A stretch of DNA of 64,000 nucleotides from Salinicola halophilus. Lineage in GTDB: Bacteria; Pseudomonadota; Gammaproteobacteria; Pseudomonadales; Halomonadaceae. Shown piece by piece: positions 18,085 to 27,854 of this stretch; the first letter of the stretch is position 1, and each line of letters opens with the position of its first letter. The position numbers and the translations under genes are program-made. Where the stretch lies: the NCBI RefSeq assembly GCF_003206155.1, contig NZ_PZJV01000001.1, forward strand, positions 595,007 to 659,006. Direction: 5' to 3'. The notes under the pieces were generated by a model. It had not been told where the DNA came from. It saw only the letters and a program-made list of their open reading frames with translations, and did no database searches.

Positions 18085-18977
18085 TGCCGGTCGACGCGCA
18101 GACGGACCGCCCCAATACGCTATCGCTGCCCGCGCCGGCGAAGCTCAACCGCCTGCTGCGGATCACCGGGCGTCGCGACGATGGCTATCACGATCTGCAG
18201 ACGCTTTTTCAGCTGCTCGATCTTGCGGACACCCTGCACTTCACCCGCCGCGATGACGGACAGATCAAGCTGTCATCGGCACTGGAAGGCGTCGCTCACG
18301 ACGACAATCTGGTGGTCAAGGCCGCACAGCGGCTACAGACGATCAGTGGTACCGGCAATGGGGTCGACATCGTGCTCGACAAGCGTCTCCCTCTGGGCGG
18401 GGGCTTGGGCGGCGGCAGTTCCGATGCCGCGACGACGCTCGTCGGTCTCGATCAGCTATGGGGCTTGGGGCTCGGACTCGATCGTCTGGCCGAGATCGGC
18501 CTCGAACTCGGGGCCGATGTGCCGGTCTTCGTGCGTGGCGACAGTGCCTGGGCCGAGGGTATCGGCGAGCGCCTGAATCCGGTTCGGCTCGATGAAACGG
18601 CGTTCGTCATCGTGCATCCTGGGGTCAGCGTTTCCACTGCAGCCGTCTTCAACGACCCCGGTTTGACACGTCATAGCCTCGCCATTAGTATGCGCCACGC
18701 ACTCGACGGGGCCACCCCCGAGACGGTGTGGCGCAACGACTGCGAAAGCAGCGTTCGTGCGCTCTATCCCGAGGTCGACCGTGCCATTGCCTGGCTTTCG
18801 CAGTACGGGCCGGCCATGCTTACCGGGACAGGCGCTTGCGTCTTCTGTCCGCTCGACGACGCCCTGGCCGAAGAGGCCCTGCGCAATGCGCCGAGCGAAT
18901 GGCAGGTCTTCAAGGCTCGCGGCTGCAATCGCTCACCGCTGCATCGCACCTTGAAGCTCGACCGAGGCTGCACGTGA
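18081..18977 (+). CDS. ispE: 4-diphosphocytidyl-2-C-methyl-D-erythritol kinase
   Basis: 298-residue GHMP kinase of the non-mevalonate isoprenoid pathway; it phosphorylates CDP-methylerythritol. Conserved parts are LPAPAKLNRLLRITGRRDDGYH at the start, the ATP-binding LPLGGGLGGGSSDAATTLVGL (about residues 98-118) and the C-terminal MLTGTGACVF motif. The start codon (ATG at 18081, or the adjacent ATG at 18084) overlaps the lolB stop. The lolB-ispE-tRNA-Gln-prs order is conserved in many gammaproteobacteria. Confidence 0.96.
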   Translation: MMPVDAQTDRPNTLSLPAPAKLNRLLRITGRRDDGYHDLQTLFQLLDLADTLHFTRRDDGQIKLSSALEGVAHDDNLVVKAAQRLQTISGTGNGVDIVLDKRLPLGGGLGGGSSDAATTLVGLDQLWGLGLGLDRLAEIGLELGADVPVFVRGDSAWAEGIGERLNPVRLDETAFVIVHPGVSVSTAAVFNDPGLTRHSLAISMRHALDGATPETVWRNDCESSVRALYPEVDRAIAWLSQYGPAMLTGTGACVFCPLDDALAEEALRNAPSEWQVFKARGCNRSPLHRTLKLDRGCT

Positions 18978-19063
18978 GCCGCGATCGCGCGAAGAGAGAT
19001 GAAAGGATTATCGTCATTTTCTCTTAGCCAACAGCGACTCGAGACTGGTTTTACGTGCACGAC

Positions 19064-19093
19064 TGGTCAACGGTCAGCGCCTTTGCGCATAAT
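19064..19093 (+). promoter_or_regulatory. Candidate sigma-70 promoter of tRNA-Gln
   Basis: TGGTCA (-35, 19064-19069), an 18-bp spacer and CATAAT (-10, 19088-19093), ending 18 bp before the tRNA. The -10 matches consensus at 5 of 6 positions and the -35 at 4 of 6. Confidence 0.5.
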
Positions 19094-19111
19094 GTGCGCT
19101 ACCGACATTGC

Positions 19112-19186
19112 TGGGGTATAGCCAAGTGGTAAGGCACCGGTTTCTGGTACCGGCATTCCCAGGTTCGAATCCTGGTACCCCAGCCA
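19112..19186 (+). tRNA. tRNA-Gln(CTG)
   Basis: 75-nt tRNA with CCA encoded. The acceptor stem TGGGGTA pairs with TACCCCA, the T arm is CCAGG-TTCGAAT-CCTGG, and the anticodon stem CCGGT/ACCGG closes a 7-nt loop TTCTGGT with anticodon CTG. Sequence and position between ispE and prs match gammaproteobacterial glutamine tRNAs. The other glutamine isoacceptor (TTG) is not in the window. Confidence 0.96.
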
Positions 19187-19461
19187 TCTCTTCGCTATTC
19201 CAAAGCCTGCATACGGAAACCGGGACGCGATGGCCATTCAGTCCACACGACTTCCCTACCGGCGCCGCCATGGCTTCTCCCGCCGCTTCGACGTTCGTTC
19301 CCCGGGTCGAGAGACTCGCCAGGGAGACGTGTTCGCTCGCGCCGGCTCGACATCGGATCATGAGCTCTCGCCGCTCTCCCCGAGTTCCCTCTGCAGACTC
19401 GCTCGCTTCAACGCAAATCGACTCCCTACCGACCCTCTAAAGCTCTCAAAGGTGGCTGCGC

Positions 19462-20403
19462 GTGTCTAAATTGATGGTTTTCACCGGTAACGCCAACGTC
19501 GCCCTCGCGTCGAAAGTTGCCGAGAGTCTCGACAACCGGCTCGGCCATGCCACGGTCGGTCAGTTCAGCGATGGCGAGATCGCCGTCGAGATCAACGAAA
19601 ACGTGCGCGGCAAGGATGTCTTCATCCTGCAGTCGACCTGCGCGCCGACCAACGACAACCTGATGGAGCTGATCCTGATGGTCGACGCGCTTCGTCGCGC
19701 CTCGGCCACGCGAATCACCGCCGTGGTCCCTTACTTCGGCTACGCGCGTCAGGATCGCCGAGTTCGTTCCGCGCGCGTGCCGATCTCGGCCAAGGTCGTC
19801 GCCGACATGATGGTCAAGGCAGGCGTCGATCGCGTGATGACGATGGATCTGCACGCCGACCAGATCCAGGGCTTCTTCGACGTCCCAGTGGACAACGTCT
19901 ACGGCTCGCCGATCCTGCTCGACGACATCGAGCGTCAGAACTACGACAACCTGGTCGTCGTCTCCCCGGACGTCGGCGGCGTAGTGCGCGCCCGCGCGAT
20001 CGCCAAGCAGCTCAACGTCGACCTGGCGATCATCGACAAGCGTCGGCCTCAGGCCAATCAGGCGCAGGTGATGCACATCATCGGCGACATACAGGATCGC
20101 ACCTGCGTGGTGGTCGACGACATGGTCGATACCGCCGGCACCCTGTGCAAGGCGGCCGAGGCACTCAAGGATCACGGCGCGCGTCGCGTGGTGGCCTATG
20201 CCACGCACCCCATCCTCTCGGGGCCGGCGGTCGACAATATTAGCGGGTCGGTGCTTGACGAACTCGTGGTTGCCGATACCATACCGCTTTCCGAAGCTGC
20301 GCGTCGCAGCGGTCAGATTCGTCAATTGACGGTCGCCGGCCTCATCGCCGAGGCCATCCGCCGCGTCAGCAACGAAGAATCCGTCAGCGCGATGTTCCAC
20401 TAA
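19462..20403 (+). CDS. prs: Ribose-phosphate pyrophosphokinase (PRPP synthetase)
   Basis: 313 residues, standard length. It makes PRPP from ribose 5-phosphate and ATP for nucleotide, histidine and tryptophan synthesis. Seen motifs are [13 protein letters not shown] with the ATP-binding region, the metal/ATP-binding [18 protein letters not shown], and the PRPP loop [12 protein letters not shown]. The start is GTG at 19462 with AAAGGTGG upstream. It follows tRNA-Gln by 275 bp, a gap in which I see no gene, and precedes rplY. Confidence 0.97.
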   Translation: MSKLMVFTGNANVALASKVAESLDNRLGHATVGQFSDGEIAVEINENVRGKDVFILQSTCAPTNDNLMELILMVDALRRASATRITAVVPYFGYARQDRRVRSARVPISAKVVADMMVKAGVDRVMTMDLHADQIQGFFDVPVDNVYGSPILLDDIERQNYDNLVVVSPDVGGVVRARAIAKQLNVDLAIIDKRRPQANQAQVMHIIGDIQDRTCVVVDDMVDTAGTLCKAAEALKDHGARRVVAYATHPILSGPAVDNISGSVLDELVVADTIPLSEAARRSGQIRQLTVAGLIAEAIRRVSNEESVSAMFH

Positions 20404-20460
20404 GACGCCGAAGCCCTCGCGGCTCGGTATCGAAGGGATCACACCGCGCGGATAGCCGAG

Positions 20461-20520
20461 CGACTGCCGTGACGGCAGTCGCACTCAGGAGACGGCACGG
20501 CCTGGTCGCGGGCCGTGCCG
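20461..20520 (+). promoter_or_regulatory. Two strong hairpins in the prs-rplY gap (terminator or rplY leader)
   Basis: Hairpin 1: CGACTGCCG (20461-20469), loop TGA, CGGCAGTCG (20473-20481). Hairpin 2: CGGCACGGCC (20493-20502), 8-nt loop, GGCCGTGCCG (20511-20520). The tract after hairpin 2 is CTCTCCTTTATT, only weakly T-rich. The second stem ends 34 nt before the rplY start. This could be a weak prs terminator, an attenuator, or a structured leader for L25 autoregulation. Confidence 0.5.
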
Positions 20521-20553
20521 CTCTCCTTTATTGCTCAATAGAGGTGACAATCG

Positions 20554-21201
20554 ATGTCCCATTACACGCTTACTGCCAACGTTCGTACGGAGCTGGGGAA
20601 GGGTGCGAGCCGCCGCCTGCGCCGCAAGAACGAACAGGTCGCTGCGATCATCTACGGCGGTGAGACCGCGCCGCAGCCGATCACCATCGACAAGCCGGCC
20701 TTCTACAAGGCCATCGAAGACGAGGCGTTCTTCTCCTCGATCGTCGATATCGAAGTCGACGGCAAGAGCGAGCAGGTCGTTATCCGCGATCTGCAGCGCC
20801 ACCCGTACAAGGCGCTGATCACTCACGCCGACTTCATGCGTGTCGATGCCACGCACGAAATCACCATGAACGTTCCGCTCCACTTCCTCAACGAGGAAGA
20901 CTGCAAGGGCGTCAAGGACGAAGGCGGCGTGCTGCACGTGCTCAACAACGACGTTCAGGTCAGCTGCCTGCCGTCGAAGCTTCCGGAGTACCTGGAAGTC
21001 GACGTCGCGGACCTGGCGCTCGGTGAGACCATCCACCTCTCCGACATCAAACTGCCGGAAGGCCTGACGCTGGTCGAGCTGTCCCACGGTGAAGAGCACG
21101 ACGCTGGCGTCGTCAGCGTGACTCACCCGACCGTCGTACGTGATGACGAGCTGGCCGGTGAAGGCGTCGACGAAGACGGCGAGCCGAAAGACGAGGCGTA
21201 A
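20554..21201 (+). CDS. rplY: 50S ribosomal protein L25 (general stress protein Ctc type)
   Basis: 215 residues: an N-terminal L25 domain that binds 5S rRNA ([27 protein letters not shown], about residues 9-35) plus the C-terminal TL5/Ctc beta domain. The short E. coli L25 of 94 residues lacks this second domain. The C-terminus is strongly acidic ([19 protein letters not shown]), common in halophile-related proteins. The ATG has GAGGTGAC upstream. It precedes pth by 35 bp, the standard rplY-pth pair. Confidence 0.95.
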   Translation: MSHYTLTANVRTELGKGASRRLRRKNEQVAAIIYGGETAPQPITIDKPAFYKAIEDEAFFSSIVDIEVDGKSEQVVIRDLQRHPYKALITHADFMRVDATHEITMNVPLHFLNEEDCKGVKDEGGVLHVLNNDVQVSCLPSKLPEYLEVDVADLALGETIHLSDIKLPEGLTLVELSHGEEHDAGVVSVTHPTVVRDDELAGEGVDEDGEPKDEA

Positions 21202-21236
21202 GCGCCTCGACGACGTGATCAGCACAGGCAGGTGGT

Positions 21237-21824
21237 ATGAGTGAAGTCAAAGCGGTCATCGGCCTCTGTAATCCAGGGTCGGAGTACCAGGAGACACGTC
21301 ACAACGCCGGCGCCTGGCTGGTCGAGCGTCTTGCCCGGGACGCAGCGGTATCGCTGCGTCCCGAGCGTAAGTTTCAGGGGCTCTACGCCAAGATCACGCT
21401 CGGTGGACGTGATCTGCACCTGCTCAACCCCACCACCTTCATGAATCGCAGCGGCGCCTCCACGGCCGCATTGTGTCAGTTCTTCAAGATCACCCCGCAA
21501 GAACTGCTCGTCGCCCACGACGAACTCGATATCGATCCAGGACTCGCGCGCTACAAGACCGGCGGCGGTCACGGTGGCCACAACGGCCTGCGCGATATCG
21601 TCAGTGCTCTGGGTAACGTCAAGGACTTTCACCGCCTGCGCATCGGCATCGGCCACCCCGGCAATGCCAAGCTCGTCACCAACTACGTACTGGGCCGGCC
21701 CGGCAAGGCCGAACGTCAGGCCATCGACGATGTCATCGACGAGATCATCATGACGCTTCCGGATGCGCTCAAGGGTGACTGGGCCAAAGCGATGAATCGC
21801 CTGCACAGCTTCAAACCGAGCTGA
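21237..21824 (+). CDS. pth: Peptidyl-tRNA hydrolase
   Basis: 195 residues. It releases tRNAs from prematurely dissociated peptidyl-tRNA. Motifs: [19 protein letters not shown] with the catalytic His near residue 22, TFMNRSGAS, and the [15 protein letters not shown] loop. The start ATG at 21237 follows a AGGCAGGTGGT ribosome site. It is the second gene after rplY and is followed by a 207-bp gap before ychF. Confidence 0.97.
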   Translation: MSEVKAVIGLCNPGSEYQETRHNAGAWLVERLARDAAVSLRPERKFQGLYAKITLGGRDLHLLNPTTFMNRSGASTAALCQFFKITPQELLVAHDELDIDPGLARYKTGGGHGGHNGLRDIVSALGNVKDFHRLRIGIGHPGNAKLVTNYVLGRPGKAERQAIDDVIDEIIMTLPDALKGDWAKAMNRLHSFKPS

Positions 21825-22031
21825 TACCCCTCCCCCGCCTGCGTTTCTCTCCTTTTTCCTTTCCCGCAATAGCATCAACAGTTCGCGTGGTTCGATATTG
21901 CGTTATTAGCATCTCGACGCTCGACGCCAAGAGTGTGGCCCGGACAGGCGACGTCCCGTAGAATGCGCGCCATTCGCTCTTTCGCCGTGTCTACAGATAC
22001 GGCTTTCAGAACTAGCCTTCAGGAACGCACC

Positions 22032-23123
22032 ATGGGTTTCAACTGCGGCATCGTCGGCCTGCCCAACGTGGGCAAATCGACTCTCTTCAACGCGCTGACG
22101 CGCTCCGGCATCGACGCCGAGAACTTTCCTTTCTGCACCATCGAGCCGAACACCGGGATCGTACCGATGCCCGATCCGCGTCTCGACCGACTCAGCGAGA
22201 TCGTCAAACCGCAGAAGGTGCTCCCCAACACCATGGAGTTCGTCGATATCGCCGGGCTGGTCGAGGGGGCCTCCAAGGGTGAGGGATTGGGCAACCAGTT
22301 CCTGGCCAACATTCGTGAGACCGATGCCATCGCCCACGTGGTCCGCTGCTTCGACGACGACAACGTGATCCACGTCTCCAACCAGGTCGATCCGCGTGCG
22401 GACATCGAGACGATCAATCTGGAACTGGCGCTGGCCGATCTCGACGCCGTCGAGCGCGGCATCCAGCGCTTGGCACGCGCGGTCAAGGGCGGGGATAAAG
22501 AGGCAGTGGCCACCAAGGCGATCCTCGACCGCATCCAGCCGCATCTGGCAGAGGGCAAGCCGCTGCGCAGCCTCTCCCTGGATGCCGACGAACAGCGTCA
22601 GATCCGTAGCTACGGCTTTCTGACGCTGAAGCCGACCATGTACATCGCCAACGTCACCGAGGACGGCTTCGAGAACAATCCGCATCTCGACATCGTTCGC
22701 GAGATCGCCGCCGAGGAGAACGCGGTGGTCGTGCCCGTCTGCAACAAACTCGAAGCGGAAATTTCCGAGCTCGAGGACGAGGAGCGCGCCATGTTCCTCG
22801 ATGAGATGGGCATGGAAGAACCGGGGCTCGACCGCGTGATTCGCGCCGGTTTCGGTCTGCTCGGCCTGCAGACCTACTTCACCGCCGGCGTGAAGGAAGT
22901 CCGCGCCTGGACCGTGAAGATCGGCGCTACCGCGCCGGAGGCGGCCGGTGCGATCCATACCGACTTCGAGAAGGGTTTCATCCGTGCCGAGGTGGTGAGC
23001 TATGACGACTTCGTCGCTCTCGGCGGTGAGAACGGCGCCAAGGAAGCCGGCAAGTGGCGTCTCGAGGGCAAGACGTACGTAGTGAAGGATGGCGACGTGA
23101 TGCACTTCCGCTTCAACGTCTAA
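22032..23123 (+). CDS. ychF: Redox-regulated ATPase YchF
   Basis: 363 residues, standard length. It is an Obg-family P-loop protein that prefers ATP and associates with ribosomes. Motifs: [17 protein letters not shown] (Walker A, residues 6-22), [20 protein letters not shown] (switch/G3), and the specificity site PVCNKLEAE (replacing NKxD, consistent with ATP use). The C-terminal TGS domain ends [15 protein letters not shown] chose the ATG at 22032 with AGGAACGC upstream; the frame open to 21933 has no homology. It ends 92 bp before tRNA-Met. Confidence 0.97.
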   Translation: MGFNCGIVGLPNVGKSTLFNALTRSGIDAENFPFCTIEPNTGIVPMPDPRLDRLSEIVKPQKVLPNTMEFVDIAGLVEGASKGEGLGNQFLANIRETDAIAHVVRCFDDDNVIHVSNQVDPRADIETINLELALADLDAVERGIQRLARAVKGGDKEAVATKAILDRIQPHLAEGKPLRSLSLDADEQRQIRSYGFLTLKPTMYIANVTEDGFENNPHLDIVREIAAEENAVVVPVCNKLEAEISELEDEERAMFLDEMGMEEPGLDRVIRAGFGLLGLQTYFTAGVKEVRAWTVKIGATAPEAAGAIHTDFEKGFIRAEVVSYDDFVALGGENGAKEAGKWRLEGKTYVVKDGDVMHFRFNV

Positions 23124-23151
23124 AGCGAACGGCGAAAATGCCAGAAATTCG

Positions 23152-23179
23152 TTGACGCATCATCGGGTTATGGTAATAT
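23152..23179 (+). promoter_or_regulatory. Sigma-70 promoter of tRNA-Met
   Basis: TTGACG (23152-23157), 16-bp spacer, TAATAT (23174-23179) preceded by TGG, an extended -10. Transcription would start about 30 nt before the tRNA. Confidence 0.75.
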
Positions 23180-23215
23180 TCGCCTCCGTTGTCACGCGTC
23201 AGGCGAGACGACATC

Positions 23216-23292
23216 GGCTACGTAGCTCAGCTGGTTAGAGCACATCACTCATAATGATGGGGTCCCCTGTTCGAATCAGGGCGTAGCCACCA
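23216..23292 (+). tRNA. tRNA-Met(CAT), elongator type
   Basis: 77 nt with encoded CCA. The acceptor stem GGCTACG pairs fully with CGTAGCC, unlike an initiator tRNA, which has a mismatch at position 1-72. The anticodon loop CTCATAA has CAT, and the T arm is CCCTG-TTCGAAT-CAGGG. CAT can also be an isoleucine tRNA with lysidine, but the sequence resembles elongator methionine tRNAs. Confidence 0.93.
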
Positions 23293-23302
23293 GACAGCAT
23301 CG

Positions 23303-23331
23303 AAAAAGCCCACCTCACGGTGGGCTTTTTT
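23303..23331 (+). terminator. Rho-independent terminator after tRNA-Met
   Basis: AAAAAGCCCACC (23303-23314), loop TCAC, GGTGGGCTTTTT (23319-23330) and a further T. The stem is flanked by A and T tracts, so it can also work in the reverse direction for the dat gene ending at 23437. Confidence 0.92.
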
Positions 23332-23436
23332 GTGGGTGTGTGTCGCGTTGCGCTCGGCCCCATCAAGCCGCCGCGCCCAAGGCCCTGCTGATCTCGCCCA
23401 ATCGGCGCCGGACCTCGGCGACGCCAGGGCTCAACG

Positions 23437-24297
23437 TTACAGGGCGCGACGCCGGCTTTCCTCGATATAGCGCTCACGCAGGCGACGCACTACCTCGCCA
23501 GGATATCCATCGGCAATGGCGACCCCGTCGAGCTCGATCACCGGCGTCACGAACGACGAGGCCGATGTCACGAAGCACTCGGCGGCGCTCTGCGCCTCCT
23601 CGACGGTGAACGCCCGCTCCTCCACCACCAGATCGAGCGTCTCGGCCAGCTCACACACCACCGCGCGGGTGATGCCAGGCAGGATGTCGTGCGAGAGTTC
23701 GCGGGTGACCAGACGCCCTTCCGTCGTCAAGATCCAGGCGTTGTTGGAAGCGCCTTCGGTAACGAAACCGTCCTCAACCATCCAGGCATCATCGACGCCC
23801 GCGTTGCGAGCGGCCATCTTCGCCATCGCCGGATAGAGTAGCTGCACCGTCTTGATATCGCGTCGGGCCCAGCGCCAGTCCGGCTGTGTCACCACGCGGA
23901 TGCCACGACGCCCCGAAGCCGCGTCGACCAGCGACTTGGCCTGGGTAAAGAGCACCAGCGTGGGCGTTACCGCTTCGGGGTAGTGGAAATCGCGATCGCC
24001 ACTGCTGCCGCGCGTCAGCTGCAGATAGACCATCCCCTCCTTCAGCTCATTACGCCGCAGGAGCTCGCGGTGGATCTCGAGCAGCGCGTCATCGCTCCAC
24101 GGCACTGCGATCTCGAGCTCGCCCGCCGAACGACGCAATCGGCGCACGTGCGCCTCGAAGTCGATCAAACGGCCGTCGAGTACCGAACACACTTCGTAGA
24201 CACCGTCGGCGAAGAGAAAGCCGCGATCGAAGACCGAGACGGTGGCCTTGCGCTCATCGACATAGTCACCGTTGACGAAAACCGTTCGCTGCGTCAT
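23437..24297 (-). CDS. dat: D-amino-acid transaminase
   Basis: 286-residue fold-type IV PLP aminotransferase. It transfers the amino group between D-amino acids and 2-oxo acids, for example D-alanine and 2-oxoglutarate giving pyruvate and D-glutamate. The N-terminus VFVNGDYVDERKATVSVFDRGFLFADGVYE is typical. The PLP lysine is in RRDIKTVQLLYPAMAK (about residue 145), followed by EDGFVTEGASNNAWI. It is downstream of dgcA and dgcN on the same strand (43-bp gap), which ties it to D-glutamate metabolism. A branched-chain aminotransferase is a weaker alternative. Confidence 0.88.
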   Translation of the reverse strand: MTQRTVFVNGDYVDERKATVSVFDRGFLFADGVYEVCSVLDGRLIDFEAHVRRLRRSAGELEIAVPWSDDALLEIHRELLRRNELKEGMVYLQLTRGSSGDRDFHYPEAVTPTLVLFTQAKSLVDAASGRRGIRVVTQPDWRWARRDIKTVQLLYPAMAKMAARNAGVDDAWMVEDGFVTEGASNNAWILTTEGRLVTRELSHDILPGITRAVVCELAETLDLVVEERAFTVEEAQSAAECFVTSASSFVTPVIELDGVAIADGYPGEVVRRLRERYIEESRRRAL

Positions 24298-24340
24298 GCG
24301 CGCTCTCCGAGACGAATCTGTTGCGGGATCATGTGCCGAC

Positions 24341-25321
24341 TCATCCCCAGAGCCTGCGATCTGCCGGATGGATCCCCTGAACGTCGAATACCATACCGTA
24401 CTCGCGGTCCCGGGCCAGCAGCAGCGGCCCGTCCAGATCGACGATCGCGACGCCCTGCGCCACCAGTAGCGCCGGCGCCATCGACAGCGACGAGCCCACC
24501 ATGCAGCCGACCATGACCTCGAAACCTTGCGCCTGCGCCTCGCGCTTCAACGCCAGCGCCTCGGTCAGACCGCCGGTCTTGTCCAGCTTGATATTGACCA
24601 TGTCGTAGCGGCCGACGAGCCGGGAAAGCGATCCGCGATCGTGGCAGGCCTCGTCGGCGCATACCGGCAGCGGTCGGGAGATCGCCGCCAGCGCTTCGTC
24701 GACAGCCGTCGGCAGCGGCTGCTCGACCATGCTGATGCCGAGTTCGAGCAGTACCGGCGCCAGACGTTCGTAGGCCTCGGCATCCCAGCCTTCGTTGGCA
24801 TCGACGATGATCCGCGCCGACGGCGCCCCTTCGCGCACCGCTTGCAGACGCTCGATGTCTCCCTCGCCACCGAGCTTGAGCTTCAGTAGCGGCTTCTCCG
24901 CGTGCTGCCGCGCCTTGTCGCGCATCACCTTCGGCGCGTCCAGCGACAGCGTGAACGCCGTAATCGCCGGCCGCGGGGGCTCCATCTGTGCCAGTTGCCA
25001 CACCGGCTGGCCAGCCAGCTTGGCTTCGAGATCCCAAAACGCGCAGTCGAGCGCGTTGCGCGCCGCCCCGGCCCCAAGCCGCGACTGCAGCGCTTGTCGA
25101 TCCATGCCCTTGGCCAGATCGTCGCGTACCGACTCGATCTGGGCGATCACGCTCTCGACCGACTCGCTGTAGTGGGCGTAGGGCACGCACTCGCCGCGCC
25201 CGATGTGAGTGCCATCGCTGAGGGTCGCCACCACCACCCGGGCATCGCTGCGCGAGCCGCGGGAGATAGTGAATACCTCAGCGAGCGGAAATACCTGCTC
25301 CTCGACCGTCAGCGTCAGCAT
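24341..25321 (-). CDS. dgcA: Enolase-superfamily epimerase, DgcA-like (N-acetyl-D-glutamate racemase / dipeptide epimerase)
   Basis: 326 residues of the muconate-lactonizing-enzyme subgroup. The acid/base lysines lie in LLKLKLGG (about residue 148) and in NIKLDKTGG. The metal ligands appear in IIVDANEGW, MVEQPLP and CADEACHD. This set fits L-Ala-D/L-Glu epimerases. Its start overlaps the DgcN gene by 7 bp. In marine bacteria, DgcN acetylates D-glutamate and DgcA converts N-acetyl-D-glutamate to the L form. The tight pairing here favours that role over murein-peptide epimerisation, which remains an alternative. Confidence 0.82.
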   Translation of the reverse strand: MLTLTVEEQVFPLAEVFTISRGSRSDARVVVATLSDGTHIGRGECVPYAHYSESVESVIAQIESVRDDLAKGMDRQALQSRLGAGAARNALDCAFWDLEAKLAGQPVWQLAQMEPPRPAITAFTLSLDAPKVMRDKARQHAEKPLLKLKLGGEGDIERLQAVREGAPSARIIVDANEGWDAEAYERLAPVLLELGISMVEQPLPTAVDEALAAISRPLPVCADEACHDRGSLSRLVGRYDMVNIKLDKTGGLTEALALKREAQAQGFEVMVGCMVGSSLSMAPALLVAQGVAIVDLDGPLLLARDREYGMVFDVQGIHPADRRLWG

Positions 25322-26316
25322 GCCAACACCGCCTCGGCCAGCCGCTTACCGCCCTGGCGATAGGGGTCGACACACGGCAGGCCCAGACGCGCCTCCAGAC
25401 CCTGCAGATAGCCCTCGGCTTCTTCGGCGTCCATGGCCGCGGTGTTCACCGAGACCCCGACCACCTGACAGGCGGGATTGACGACGCGCGCCAGCGGCAG
25501 CGCCGTGTCTCGCAGCTGCTCCAGCGTCGGCAGCTGGTAGTGCGGCAGCCCACGCATGTGCGTTCGGGTCGGTTCGTGGCAGAGGATCAGCGCGTCGGGC
25601 TGGCCGCCGTGGATCAGTGCCATGGTGACGCCCGAGTAGGAAGGGTGAAACAGACTGCCCTGCCCTTCGATGATGTCCCAATGATCGTCGTCGTTGTCCG
25701 GTGTCAGCCACTCGATGGAACCGGCCATGAAATCGGCGATCACGGCGTCCAGCGGCACCCCCTGGCCGGTGATCAGAATGCCGGTCTGGCCGGTGGCGCG
25801 GAAACTCGACTTGGTCCCGGCGTCGCGCAGCGCGATATCCAGCGCCAGCGCGGTATACATCTTGCCGATGGAGCAGTCCGTCCCCACCGCCAGGCAGCGC
25901 TTGCCGCGCCGCTTCTTGCCGTCACCGATGGGGTACTGCACCTGCGGCACCCGCACATCGATCAGTCGACCACCATGCGTTTCGGCAGCCTCGACCAGCT
26001 CCGGCTCGTCGCGCAGCAGATTATGCAGGCCGGAAGCGATGTCCATACCGGCGGCGAGCGCCTCCTTGAGTACCGCGATCCAGCGGCGCGAGATGACTCC
26101 GCCGCGGTTGGCGGCGCCGATCACCAGCGTTTTCGCGCCCTGGTCGACAGCCGCCTCGATGTCCAGGTCCGGCAGCTGCATGTCGGCCTGGCAGCCCGGC
26201 AGGCGGTACTGCCCGAGGGCGTACTCCGGACGCCAGTCGCGGATACCCTGAGCGACCTTGGCAGAGAGCGGGTCGGGGACGTCCCCCAGGAATAGCAGGT
26301 AAGGGGTCTCGAGCAT
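25315..26316 (-). CDS. dgcN: DUF1611 P-loop protein, DgcN-like D-glutamate N-acetyltransferase
   Basis: 333 residues of the DUF1611 family. The central part has CLAVGTDCSIGKMYTALAL, a P-loop-like motif conserved in this family, and the C-terminal part has HEPTRTHMRGLPHYQLPTLEQL. DgcN is reported to acetylate D-glutamate as the first step of a D-glutamate catabolic route. I chose the ATG at 26316 (MLETPYLLFLGDVPDP), which has AGGAG 7 nt upstream; the frame opens 6 codons earlier. It is first in dgcN-dgcA-dat. The activity is transferred from family knowledge, not visible in the sequence. Confidence 0.8.
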   Translation of the reverse strand: MLETPYLLFLGDVPDPLSAKVAQGIRDWRPEYALGQYRLPGCQADMQLPDLDIEAAVDQGAKTLVIGAANRGGVISRRWIAVLKEALAAGMDIASGLHNLLRDEPELVEAAETHGGRLIDVRVPQVQYPIGDGKKRRGKRCLAVGTDCSIGKMYTALALDIALRDAGTKSSFRATGQTGILITGQGVPLDAVIADFMAGSIEWLTPDNDDDHWDIIEGQGSLFHPSYSGVTMALIHGGQPDALILCHEPTRTHMRGLPHYQLPTLEQLRDTALPLARVVNPACQVVGVSVNTAAMDAEEAEGYLQGLEARLGLPCVDPYRQGGKRLAEAVLAC

Positions 26317-26406
26317 GGAACATCTCCTATTCATCGATAGAGGACGGTGGCGCGACCCGCTTTATGACTGTAGAAAGCCGCCGCGCCTGCAGCAGCGTCG
26401 TCCTGC

Positions 26407-27723
26407 TCAACCCACCGCTAGCGACGGCCGGTTGAAGAACGTGGTCAGCGCGCGAATCAGATAGTCCGGATCTCGGGTACCGGTGGTTTCCCGGATCGAG
26501 TGCATACCCAGCTGGGCCACACCGACGTCGATGGTGGGCACGCCGAGTTCGGTAGCGGTAATCGGCCCGATGGTGCTGCCGCAGCCCATGTCGGCACGGG
26601 TTACGAACTCCTGAACGGGCACGTTCGCCTCCCGGCACAGATCGCGAAACAGCGCGCCGGTAGCGCTGTTGGTCGCGTAACGCTGGCTGGCGTTGATCTT
26701 GATCACCGGCCCCGCATTGAGGGCCGGGCCGTGCTGGGGGTCGTGCTTGTCGCTGAAGTTGGGATGCACCGCGTGCGCGTTGTCGCACGAGATCATCAGC
26801 GAGCGCTGGATCAGCCTGACGAAACCTTCGTCACCGGGCTCGCCGAGCGCCGCATTGGCGCGTCTCAGCACGTCGGCCAGGAACGGACCCTGGGCACCGC
26901 AGGCGCTGGCGCTGCCCACTTCCTCGTGGTCGTTGGCGACGAGTACCGCGCCCTGCTCACCGTCGGCCGCCAGCAGCGCCTCGAGTCCAATGAAGCAGGA
27001 GAGAAGATTGTCGAGTCTGGCGCTCGCCAAGAGTTCACCGTTGACACCGACCCGCGCCGGAGGCTGCACGTCGTAGAAACCCAGCTCGAAGTCGACCACT
27101 TCGGCATCGGTAAAGCCGTGTTCGCGCTCCACCCAGTCAAGGAGCAGGCGGTCGAAATCCGGTGCTTCGCCCCCCTGCAGAAACAGCGGCGCCATCTGGG
27201 TCTGCGGATTGACCGCGCGACCGCTATTGGCCTCGCGGTCGAGGTGGATCGCCAGGCTCGGGATGGTAGCGACGGCCTCGGCGACGTCGATCAATACTCC
27301 TTGCAGTCGCCCGTCCCCTCGACGAACATGCACTCGGCCTGCAAGGCCCAGATCGCGATCGAACCAGGGTGCCAGCAGCGCCCCGCCGTAGACCTGAACA
27401 CCGAGCTGTAGCCAACCCTTGTTGACCTGCGCCGGCTGAGGCTTCAATCGCAGTGCCGGGCTGTCCGTGTGCGCACCGACCATACGCAGCGCCTCGAGCT
27501 TCGAGGCCGGCAGCTGTAGCGCGATCAGCGAGCTATCGTTACGCGTGACGTAGACCTTGTCGCCGGGCGTCAGCGTCCAGCTCTCGGTCTCGTCGAGTCG
27601 GCGGTATCCGGCGGCTTCGAGCCGCGCCGCCAGATTGGCGGTAGCGTGCCAGGGTGACGGGGAGCGGCGAAGAAAGTCGATCAAACGGTCGATAGTGGCG
27701 GTGTCGGCAACACGTTCGGTCAT
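26407..27723 (-). CDS. apeB: M18-family aminopeptidase
   Basis: 438-residue zinc metallopeptidase of the aspartyl aminopeptidase family. Metal-site motifs are [14 protein letters not shown] (about residue 83) and [18 protein letters not shown] (about residue 265); the last His is in [13 protein letters not shown] near the C-terminus. It removes N-terminal residues, probably acidic ones, from peptides in the cytoplasm. It follows divergently from prc across a 131-bp promoter region, which contains a TACAAT -10-like hexamer at 27763-27768. It ends 91 bp before dgcN. Confidence 0.9.
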   Translation of the reverse strand: MTERVADTATIDRLIDFLRRSPSPWHATANLAARLEAAGYRRLDETESWTLTPGDKVYVTRNDSSLIALQLPASKLEALRMVGAHTDSPALRLKPQPAQVNKGWLQLGVQVYGGALLAPWFDRDLGLAGRVHVRRGDGRLQGVLIDVAEAVATIPSLAIHLDREANSGRAVNPQTQMAPLFLQGGEAPDFDRLLLDWVEREHGFTDAEVVDFELGFYDVQPPARVGVNGELLASARLDNLLSCFIGLEALLAADGEQGAVLVANDHEEVGSASACGAQGPFLADVLRRANAALGEPGDEGFVRLIQRSLMISCDNAHAVHPNFSDKHDPQHGPALNAGPVIKINASQRYATNSATGALFRDLCREANVPVQEFVTRADMGCGSTIGPITATELGVPTIDVGVAQLGMHSIRETTGTRDPDYLIRALTTFFNRPSLAVG

Positions 27724-27854
27724 CGGGTTCCTCTGATGGCGATCTGTGGTCAGTCGGAGTGACTGCTACAATGGGCTTCGGAGCTGAATCGGATTCATGA
27801 ATTCGGTCGTATTCTAGGGAACAGAGTGTACAGGAAACCGGGAGTGCTTCATTG

